NCBI RefSeq assembly: GCF_001561915.1
Contig: NZ_LSKU01000001.1
Span: 2,349,493-2,413,492, forward strand
Direction of reading: 5' to 3'
DNA length: 64,000 bases
Origin: Tepidibacillus decaturensis
Lineage (GTDB): Bacteria > Bacillota > Bacilli > Tepidibacillales > Tepidibacillaceae
Position 1 is the stretch's first letter. Each line of letters starts with the position of its first letter. The notes under the pieces were generated by a model that worked only from the letters and a program-made list of their open reading frames with translations, was not told the origin of the DNA and did no database searches. Below, in pieces: positions 18,442-25,888 of the stretch. The position numbers and the translations under genes were made by a program.

Positions 18442-20508
18442 TCACTGATCTGTCCAAACTTGTACTTTTACCAAAGGGTCTTCTGGTGAACGATCGTAAA
18501 GGTAAAGCTTGTCGTTTGTTATGACCACCATATACTTTTTCTTCGGGTCTAAGGGGATCTTTTGCCCTTTAAATGTAATACTTTCTATCCCTTTCATCCA
18601 GTGGTAAGCACCAAAGGTCGTATAGGCCAGTTCTGCATCATTTGCCGCTTTTACTTCTAATGGATAGGATAAAAATAGGTCCCCTTTTTCACCATGGGAT
18701 TGATCAAATTTTTCAAAAAGGTGATTTAGATGCAAGTGAGATTCATATTCTGGTGACTGGATTTGATCTAAGTAGTTTCCCTTCTGTGCAAATAGTTTAG
18801 TAATCATTGAATCGTCTTCACCTGAATAACGTAAAATTCCTTGAGTTGTAAATAAATCCATATAAGTAATATTCACGTAATCTTCACCATAATACTTTCC
18901 AGCTGGACTTAATGCGTAATAAAGGTCGCCATCTTCATTCACCCAATGATCTGCACTATTTTCTATAAACGTGAGCATTTCATCTGCCAACTGTTTTGCC
19001 TCTTCATCTTGCAGCCAATGATAAAGAGCATATAAATAATTGATTTCATATAAGGCATGGTTTAAAGAAACCAAGGTCTTACCCCGTTGCTGTTCTGAGT
19101 AATAGTCGGGATACAAATAACCACCATTAAGCTGATAAACAATTCCTATTTCTTTTAATTGTTTAAAATAGTTTTTAAACTGCATCCCTTTTTCAAGCGC
19201 TTCTTGATCATCATACATCAATCCATAGCGTATTAAGAATAAGGAGGCATCGACTGACATTCTGGTATCAATATAATTGGGACCTAGTCCGTAGGCTCGA
19301 TTCAAATAAGCCGCATTTACCCCTGCACGCCAAAAACCGTCTTCCCTTTGCATCTTGATCAGTGTAAACTTTGCATTATCTACAAAGTCCTCTAATAATC
19401 GGTTTGGTTTGATTTGTAAGGTTTCGATCAATAGCATGGGCACTGATGCCTGTAAACTGATATTTTTATTATGATACTCTTCTTTATCTTGATATTCTAT
19501 CGGAGTATAGCGGTGAGTTCCCTCCGCTGTAACCCAAGTATTCGTCTTATGATAATTTTCACTCATCTCCCATGCTCTTTTGACAAAAGGATCCTCTAAT
19601 TCTAGTTTCTCTTTACTTAAGATAACCCATTGATCTAGAGACTCCCCAGCCTTAATCTCTAAAGTAGCTTGAGGTTGGTATGCTTCCTCTGAAAGCCAGG
19701 TATGTAATTGATCATGATCGATATAATGATAGGCACGGCTTCCATACACTTGCTTATTCTCCTCGATGTTTACTTTTAGTTGTTGATCTCCTTTAGGGGA
19801 ATAGGCTTTAATAAAAAAGATTTGGTCTCCAGTTGGCAGCTTTCTTTGCGTAATCACCAATTGACTGATGGTTTGATTTAGCTGATAAAATGCTACAAAA
19901 CGGAATTCTTCCATATTCATTTGTTTCGTATTTCCAATCAACCGAAAATCTGTTAAGTCTCCATTCAGACTCCAACTTGCTTGAGGTAAATCTTCGCTTT
20001 TAAATTGAATCTGATTCCCTATTACATCTAGCCCTTGATAAGGTAGATCATTATTTATGGATTGTCCTAATTGTTGATAGGCATACATATAGATAAATAA
20101 TGTTTTTGTTTCTTCATCCCATTGATATTTTCGTTCAATTAAGGGGCTTAATTCATTTAGAGATATATATGTAGTCCCTTTGAATAGAACAATGTCTAAT
20201 TTTCTCCATAAACCTTCTTTGTAAAATTGCTTTGACTTTACTTTAATGTTTACTTTTCTTTGGTCAGGATAAAAAAGTGTAATTGTATTCGTTCCACTAT
20301 TCCATCTAGATGTGATTTCAAGTTTCTTTGCAATTGCACTTAGGGGTAGATATACCTTATGATTGTTAAATAGATAATCCATATCTTGACGAATACCATC
20401 TACTTCAATCATCCCTTTTTGTAGAGAAGGGTTTGCAAAAGAAAGTTGAGGAGTAAAACTAAATACGATCATGATGACAAAAATGAGAGTAAACCACTTT
20501 TTATTCAT
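18442..20508 (-). CDS. Exported protein with N-terminal CuAO_N1-type domain and helical toroid-like C-terminus
   Basis: A 688-residue protein with a signal peptide (FVIMIVFSFTPQLSFA). Residues 30-140 hold a CuAO_N1-type repeat pair (YLPLSAIAKKLEITSRWNS; YISLNELSPLIERKYQWDE). The region 340-610 is rich in aromatic residues and helices (DGFWRAGVNAAYLNRAYGLG; LNHALYEINYLYALYHWLQD), suggesting an alpha/alpha-toroid as in glucuronyl C5-epimerases and glycoside hydrolases. No catalytic residues can be assigned, so a role in surface polysaccharide processing is only inference. The gene is divergent from the FAD lipoprotein gene with 66 bases between starts, and they may share a promoter region. Confidence 0.75.
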   Translation of the reverse strand: MNKKWFTLIFVIMIVFSFTPQLSFANPSLQKGMIEVDGIRQDMDYLFNNHKVYLPLSAIAKKLEITSRWNSGTNTITLFYPDQRKVNIKVKSKQFYKEGLWRKLDIVLFKGTTYISLNELSPLIERKYQWDEETKTLFIYMYAYQQLGQSINNDLPYQGLDVIGNQIQFKSEDLPQASWSLNGDLTDFRLIGNTKQMNMEEFRFVAFYQLNQTISQLVITQRKLPTGDQIFFIKAYSPKGDQQLKVNIEENKQVYGSRAYHYIDHDQLHTWLSEEAYQPQATLEIKAGESLDQWVILSKEKLELEDPFVKRAWEMSENYHKTNTWVTAEGTHRYTPIEYQDKEEYHNKNISLQASVPMLLIETLQIKPNRLLEDFVDNAKFTLIKMQREDGFWRAGVNAAYLNRAYGLGPNYIDTRMSVDASLFLIRYGLMYDDQEALEKGMQFKNYFKQLKEIGIVYQLNGGYLYPDYYSEQQRGKTLVSLNHALYEINYLYALYHWLQDEEAKQLADEMLTFIENSADHWVNEDGDLYYALSPAGKYYGEDYVNITYMDLFTTQGILRYSGEDDSMITKLFAQKGNYLDQIQSPEYESHLHLNHLFEKFDQSHGEKGDLFLSYPLEVKAANDAELAYTTFGAYHWMKGIESITFKGQKIPLDPKKKYMVVITNDKLYLYDRSPEDPLVKVQVWTDQ

Positions 20509-20574
20509 ATAGCTAAATCCTTTCTACAATAACTTTTATGAATAGTATATCCGATTTAATAGGAGAGATATTTA

Positions 20575-22461
20575 TTGATGAGAAAAACATCGACTCTTGT
20601 CATCTTTTGGGCACTTATCATCATTTTTACATTTTTCGGTTGTGTTAACAATAACCAAACTACAAAAAAACCAATAAATATAACAACATCACCTGTGCAA
20701 TATGAGTATGATGTGATCGTAATTGGTGCTGAACCAGAAGGGATAGCTGCTGCTATTGCTTCAGCTCGAAATGGTGCAGATACCTTATTGATTGAAAAAA
20801 GGGATGGGCTTGGTGGTTTATTCACCTATGGCATGTTAAATCAACTAGATCTTGGTTATGACAAAGATGGCAATCTTGCAAACCAAGGTATTTTTAAAGA
20901 ATGGCATCAAATCGTAAATAACAGAGGTGCTTTCGATATCGAAGGGGCAAAAGAAGCTTTTATTCATCTTATCGGTAAAGAGAAAAATCTTACCGTTTTA
21001 CTCCAAGCCAATGTACAAAAGGTTATAAAAAACGGTAATCAATTGGTTGGCTTAGAAGTGCAGGATCAAACCGGTTTACATACCTATCAAGCTAAACATT
21101 TCATTGATTCAACAGCAGATGCAGATATTGCCGCTATGGCTGGGGTTCCCTACTTCCTAGGTCAGGAGGATATTGGGTTAAAAGATACAAGAATGGCCGA
21201 TACCCTTGTACTTGTGCTAAAAAATGTGGATTGGAATCGAATGAAAATGGCTGCTGAAAATGGTGTACTTGGTGGAGCAGAGGTTTATGAAAATATGGCT
21301 TGGGGATTCACTGATGTCATCAATCAATACAAACCCATTGAAGCAAATACTCGCTTACGTGCGCTTAATATTGCTAAACAATTCAACAATGGCCTTGTGA
21401 CGATCAATGCTTTGCAGATTTTTAGCGAAGACGGTTTAAGTGATGAGTCAAGAAAAGAAGCGATGGAACGGGGAAAAAGAGAGTCGATCAATGTCTTAAA
21501 GTTCCTTAGACAAGAACTACCTGGCTTTGAACAAGCAGAAATTGCCCTCTATCCACCAGAGTTATATATCCGCGAAACAAGACATATCCTTGCTGAATAT
21601 CAATTAACGATTAACGATATCTGGATGAATCGAGATAAATGGGATAGCATTGGTTTTGGAGCTTACCCTGTAGATTTACAAGCAACTTCTGTAAAAGGAG
21701 AAGGGGGTTATGAGAAGGTGATTACAAGACCGATCCAGTATGCGATCCCTTTTCGCTCACTCGTTCCTAATGAGATAGAGGGACTATTAGTAGCTAGTAA
21801 AGCTGCAGGCTATACATCCCTTACAGCAGGAAGTGCGAGAACTGTCCCAATTGGCATGACTGCTGGGCAAGCTGCTGGAACAGCAGCAGCTATATCAATC
21901 CAGCTTCATACAGACTTCCGGAAAATGGTTAAAGATCGTGTTCCAATCAGTGAATTACAAAGGCGACTCAAGTTGCAAGGGGCTCTTCTTTATCATTTCA
22001 CCCTTTCCTATCCGTTTGAGGGGGAATGGTTTGATCAATCGATTCAACAATTATTGCCCTATGGTGTGATTCAAGCAGGCTATGAGAATGATCTATATGT
22101 CAATGAACCGATCACAAAAATAGATTTTATTGAGCTATTAAGCACAACAATAAAAAGAAGCCACCCTGAACTGTACGGGCAGCTTATAGAAGATCATCAA
22201 GATTTGATCAACAACATTCTTCAAGATGATGTATCACCCTATTTAACTAGAGATCAAATGGCAACCTTATTATTAACCATCTTCAATCACATGAAGGTCT
22301 CCCAAAGTCCATGGGAACAACTGATGAAATTGAAGTTAGTTGATAAGGAATTGGAGGCAAGACTATCTTCTAACCGTGAGGTTTTAAGAAGTGAAGGGAT
22401 TTATATGGTTGCTTTTATATTGAATAGATTATCCAATGTTTCTAGTTATAAAGTTTATTAA
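20575..22461 (+). CDS. FAD-dependent oxidoreductase lipoprotein
   Basis: A 628-residue exported flavoprotein of the FAD_oxidored type (PF12831-like). The N-terminus is a lipoprotein signal (LIIIFTFFGC, Cys near 22). The dinucleotide fold is YDVIVIGAEPEGIAAAIASA: the usual GxGxxG reads GAEPEG. FIDSTADADIAAMAG and a C-terminal LTAGSARTVPIGMTAGQAAG segment are typical of the family. Residues about 480-620 look like degenerate SLH repeats (LPYGVIQAGYENDLYVNEPI; YLTRDQMATLLLTI). TTG 20575 is 9 bases after AGGAG and ATG 20578 is 12; either may be used. The 3' end overlaps the convergent antitoxin gene by 20 bases. Substrate unknown. Confidence 0.85.
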   Translation: MMRKTSTLVIFWALIIIFTFFGCVNNNQTTKKPINITTSPVQYEYDVIVIGAEPEGIAAAIASARNGADTLLIEKRDGLGGLFTYGMLNQLDLGYDKDGNLANQGIFKEWHQIVNNRGAFDIEGAKEAFIHLIGKEKNLTVLLQANVQKVIKNGNQLVGLEVQDQTGLHTYQAKHFIDSTADADIAAMAGVPYFLGQEDIGLKDTRMADTLVLVLKNVDWNRMKMAAENGVLGGAEVYENMAWGFTDVINQYKPIEANTRLRALNIAKQFNNGLVTINALQIFSEDGLSDESRKEAMERGKRESINVLKFLRQELPGFEQAEIALYPPELYIRETRHILAEYQLTINDIWMNRDKWDSIGFGAYPVDLQATSVKGEGGYEKVITRPIQYAIPFRSLVPNEIEGLLVASKAAGYTSLTAGSARTVPIGMTAGQAAGTAAAISIQLHTDFRKMVKDRVPISELQRRLKLQGALLYHFTLSYPFEGEWFDQSIQQLLPYGVIQAGYENDLYVNEPITKIDFIELLSTTIKRSHPELYGQLIEDHQDLINNILQDDVSPYLTRDQMATLLLTIFNHMKVSQSPWEQLMKLKLVDKELEARLSSNREVLRSEGIYMVAFILNRLSNVSSYKVY

Positions 22462-23442
22462 AAAGATCCGTGCTGTAATCTCTGATGTCAGATATATTAA
22501 GCATACCATGCTTTGACTTAATCTCGTTAAAGTATTTAGCTATTAATTCCTTATCTATTATCCGATCCGATCCTTCGTTGTCATTTAAGCCCGTTCTAGT
22601 AACCCGCCATGGCTCCTCAGCATGAGTCATTTTTTCTAAAACCTTGCCACTATAACAGCCAAAATTTCTAACAATGCTATCTAAAAGCTCTTTTTCTACT
22701 GTTGTTAATTTTATCTCCCCGTACTCATAATCCTCTTCTTCAATCGGATTATAGCCATGATCTTTGTATTTATAATATATACTTCTAAATACAGGGCCAT
22801 GCACCCAAGCTTCACAGTTATTGTGAAATAAATATACCCCTGTAAAGGCTTTATAAAAGCCCTGCGAATAATACAATAGCTTTTGTAGAGCTAGTGGTGT
22901 TATATCAACTGAGTTTGTTAGTAAATATTTAACAACATAATCTATTTTATCTTCCATTTCAACGGTAGTGCCTATTGAAGTTTCATTATTTTCTAAAGCA
23001 TTACTTATGCGTCTATACGCTACATCTGTAATGTTATTTTTATTTTGAACTAATATCTCTTTGAGATAATTGGGGTCATTAAGGATTTTTTTAGTATATC
23101 AGAGTATTGTTTTGTGGGAATATCTCCATCTAAATACCTGGTTAATGTACCTTCTCCCCAACCTAATAACAAGGACAAAGGCCTTTTCCCTACATCATAT
23201 TTTTCTAATATCAGTTTCATTTCTGATACTGAAATCAATCCTTCTTTTTCTCTATATGTTTTATCTAACATAGCTAAATTATGATCACGAATTTCAGACA
23301 CAAATATTTCACTTCCACATTTGTTGCAATAAGCTTCTTTTCCTATATATTCAACAATTTTACCTTTGATGTTTTTTTGTTTTTTCTCTTCTTTAATAGA
23401 GTAATCAACCATTTCATGACATCTTTCACAAAACCCTATCAT
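22442..23442 (-). pseudogene. Zinc-finger/HTH/Panacea (DUF4065, SocA-like) antitoxin, split at an A7 run
   Basis: Two frames form one protein of about 333 residues. The first (23050-23442) has an MqsA/YgiT-like zinc finger with CERC (5-8) and CNKC (39-42) and an Xre-type HTH (about 70-118). The second (22442 to about 23095) continues without a stop (ILNDPNYLKEILVQNKNN) into a Panacea/DUF4065 domain (ITPLALQKLLYYSQGFYKAF; WVHGP). The junction is an A7 run (CTA AAA AAA TCC) near 23090: a -1 shift restores the full protein. Panacea domains are antitoxin domains that neutralise varied toxins. The partner is the gene at 23493-23918. The break may be a sequencing indel, a mutation, or ribosomal slippage on A_AAA_AAA. 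The second part alone could start at ATG 22957. Confidence 0.85.
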
Positions 23443-23472
23443 TCAGGTTTCCTCCCTTTATAATAATCTTTC

Positions 23473-23489
23473 ATTTGATATTATCAAAT
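23473..23489. promoter_or_regulatory. Palindromic operator candidate between toxin and antitoxin genes
   Basis: ATTTGATA-T-TATCAAAT is a perfect 17-base palindrome between the toxin stop (23493) and the antitoxin start (23442). An HTH-containing antitoxin such as the adjacent one typically binds such sites; it could drive an internal promoter giving excess antitoxin. Binding is inferred. Confidence 0.55.
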
Positions 23490-23492
23490 CAT

Positions 23493-23918
23493 TTACTTGA
23501 ACAGATATTTAATCGGCTTATTTCTTTTATGAAAAGAGACCACTATGGTAAAGTCATCTCCTTTTCTTGTCTGAGTCATGTTTATTTTTATATATATATC
23601 AACAGATTCTAAAGTGCCCCAGTAATCTAACTCATGACACTTACTGAATATGTACAATTTCTCATGGGCAAATTCTTCTTTTTCGTTATCAACAGCGTAG
23701 CAAAAATCGTCATATTGAATTCCTAATAATATTTCCTTTTCCTTTTTTGTATCAATTCTATAGTCCTCAATAAAATTGATGTTTTCATGTCTATTTTGAT
23801 TTTTAGAAATGATATACTTTCCATCTAATATTGCTTTTCTAAACTTTTCAAGATACATTTTTATTTCATCAGGAGTAAAATCTGTATATTTACATATTTT
23901 TCTTTGGCTAGAGCTCAA
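23493..23918 (-). CDS. MqsR-like toxin candidate
   Basis: A 141-residue product. Its second half follows the MqsR layout: ILLGIQYDDFCYAVDN resembles the MqsR segment with conserved G-L/I and D-F, then an aromatic LDYWGTLES-type stretch, VDIYIKI and a C-terminal FTIVVSFHKRN strand with the Ser-Phe-His/Lys end seen in MqsR (VLIVSFK). MqsR is an mRNA interferase of the RelE/BECR fold. The gene order (toxin first, then zinc-finger/HTH antitoxin) is that of mqsRA. The start is TTG 23918 with GAGGAG 10 bases upstream. It is 50 bases upstream of the antitoxin gene. The similarity is by eye; toxicity is inferred. Confidence 0.65.
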   Translation of the reverse strand: MSSSQRKICKYTDFTPDEIKMYLEKFRKAILDGKYIISKNQNRHENINFIEDYRIDTKKEKEILLGIQYDDFCYAVDNEKEEFAHEKLYIFSKCHELDYWGTLESVDIYIKINMTQTRKGDDFTIVVSFHKRNKPIKYLFK

Positions 23919-24160
23919 ATTTTAGCCACTCCTCTTCCTCTATTATATTCAAATTATACACTATCTATTCCAAACTGAAAATAAAAATGTACTAATTGAT
24001 ACATTTAATTAAAATGTTAATTATTATAATCCTATGTCCATAATATTTATGATACGAATATATGTTCCTATTATAGCAAATATTCATAATTATACAAGTA
24101 TTTTCGAGAAATTTACTTATAATTTTTAAAAATTCTAAATAACCTTTAAATACTATAATA

Positions 24161-24196
24161 AAAAAGGAGGTGTAGATTACCTACAACCTCCTTTTT
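24161..24196. terminator. Bidirectional terminator
   Basis: AAAAAGGAGGT / ACCTCCTTTTT with an inner GTAG / CTAC pairing makes a long stem with A- and T-runs on both sides. It serves the minus-strand protease gene ending at 24200. The 242 bases between it and the toxin gene (23919-24160) are AT-rich with no gene visible. Confidence 0.85.
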
Positions 24197-24199
24197 AAT

Positions 24200-25669
24200 T
24201 TACGGGCGAGTCTTCGCATCATATTCTTCATCTTCTGCACTAATTTTACTTTCAATAATACTATGGATAATTAACCATTTCCCCGTTTCTTCGGAATAAA
24301 ATATCTCATTATCTGAAAAATATCCGGATGGGTCTTCGTTAACGATTTCTTCAAACGCCACAGTAAAATTAATATCCTCTTCCGGATAAATAGAATATAG
24401 GATGTAAGACATTGCTTCTACCCATAACCCTAGATCCTCTTCATTTTTATCATAGTTTGTATTATATGTCTTGTAATTTTCTCCTGAAATAACACCATGA
24501 ACTTGAATGGTTCCTTTGCTATCTCTGTTTGCCCTGTAAAAATCAAGTTGAATTGTCCCGCTTTCAAACTCAATCGTTAGAAAATCTTCAGTATTCAATT
24601 GTTTTTCTAAATATTCTAAAGGTAAAGGTCCATCATTTGGTACATCTTCTAGATTAAATGATGCTTTTATATTCTCATATTCTTGAGCAAGAGTACCTTC
24701 GAGCCAATGTGAAATATGGTCAATTGAAACTGCAAAATTAAGATTTCCTTCTCTAGATGCCTTTGATGTAATTCCGATTACTTCACCTTTTTGATTGAAT
24801 AAGGCTCCACCAGAGCTTCCGTGTGTAATAGGAGCCGTGATTTGTACAAACTGAATACCAAAATACTCTCTAAATCCACTGATTATTCCTTCAGAGATGG
24901 TATTTTGAAAGCCTTCAGGATTACCAATGGTTACAATCTTTTCACCACTTTTTGCAGTCTTTGGAGAGTTTATCTCAATAGGTTCAATATTAAATTTTTC
25001 CGTCGATTTAATGACAGCTAAATCTGTGTTTTTATTAAATACTACAATTCCTTCAATCTGATATTTTTTTCCTTCTGAGGTAGTGATTGTCCCAGCAGTC
25101 ATGCCTTCTATTACATGGTAATTGGTTAAAACCAATCCATCCTTTATAATCACTCCACTTCCTAACAAACCTGCATCTGTTTTGATCAATACAACTTTCT
25201 TGTTATTAAGTTCAAATAGTTCCTGAGGGGTAAGATTCTTCTTTTCTTTAGATTTGGTAATGATGACTGTTTTTGTATTACCATCCCACGTTACTTTTGC
25301 ACCTAAAGCTTCACTGACAAACCTTAATGGAACCATCGTACTTTTGTTGATAATTTTCGCTTTCTGTTCTAACTTCACTGATTTACCATTCACTAAAGCA
25401 AAGTCGTTTCCTACCACTAAGATAATAGTAGTATCTTCTTTTTGACCAATCACTGTCTTTGTATTGCCATCCCAGATAATCGTAGCTCCAAGGCTTTCAA
25501 AGATCCCTCTCATTGGTACTAAAGTTGATCCATTATCAATTACAGGAGGCTGCTGATAGGATTGAACTTCCCCATTTATTTTTACTACAATATTTGATGC
25601 AGCATCAACTTGCATAGAAAAAGCAAAGGTGAATACAAGAGTTATAAATAATAACGATAACTTTTTCAT
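24200..25669 (-). CDS. HtrA/DegP-like secreted serine protease with CuAO_N1-type domain
   Basis: A 489-residue exported protein. The signal peptide ends near VDAAS (about 24). CuAO_N1-type repeats occupy about 28-140 (LVPMRGIFESLGATIIWDG; MVPLRFVSEALGAKVTWDG). A trypsin-like domain follows with the catalytic triad in order: TNYHV (His 185), NTDLAVIK (Asp 216) and GSSGGALF (Ser 286). No PDZ domain is evident; the last 150 residues are an unassigned domain. The start is ATG 25669, with GGGGGGAAAG just upstream; the longer frame to 25711 lacks a ribosome site. Likely role is processing or quality control of exported proteins, with the N-terminal domain mediating wall or glycan binding (inference). 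Confidence 0.9.
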   Translation of the reverse strand: MKKLSLLFITLVFTFAFSMQVDAASNIVVKINGEVQSYQQPPVIDNGSTLVPMRGIFESLGATIIWDGNTKTVIGQKEDTTIILVVGNDFALVNGKSVKLEQKAKIINKSTMVPLRFVSEALGAKVTWDGNTKTVIITKSKEKKNLTPQELFELNNKKVVLIKTDAGLLGSGVIIKDGLVLTNYHVIEGMTAGTITTSEGKKYQIEGIVVFNKNTDLAVIKSTEKFNIEPIEINSPKTAKSGEKIVTIGNPEGFQNTISEGIISGFREYFGIQFVQITAPITHGSSGGALFNQKGEVIGITSKASREGNLNFAVSIDHISHWLEGTLAQEYENIKASFNLEDVPNDGPLPLEYLEKQLNTEDFLTIEFESGTIQLDFYRANRDSKGTIQVHGVISGENYKTYNTNYDKNEEDLGLWVEAMSYILYSIYPEEDINFTVAFEEIVNEDPSGYFSDNEIFYSEETGKWLIIHSIIESKISAEDEEYDAKTRP

Positions 25670-25838
25670 TCTTTCCCCCCATTTTACGTTTGTTCTTAAT
25701 CTAAAAACCATTCGACATAAAGGACAATATTCCTTTATTATTCTTAAAATTTTGGAAAAATAGGGGATAATTATTTACTTTTTGTCGATATATGTATGAT
25801 ATCTAATTATAGATGTAGAATATTTGTTTAATTTACAA

Positions 25839-25872
25839 AAAAGCACCCAAGGATTAACCCTTAGGTGCTTTA
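25839..25872 (-). terminator. Terminator of the 25889 S-layer gene
   Basis: Stem AAGCACCCAAGG / CCTTAGGTGCTT followed on the minus strand by GCTTTTTTG. Confidence 0.88.
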
Positions 25873-25888
25873 ATTTAATAACATCTAA

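Noticed and set aside
22958-23049. Separate intergenic space between two antitoxin-type genes
   Set aside because: The frame through it is open and joins both parts, so it is coding DNA of one split gene.
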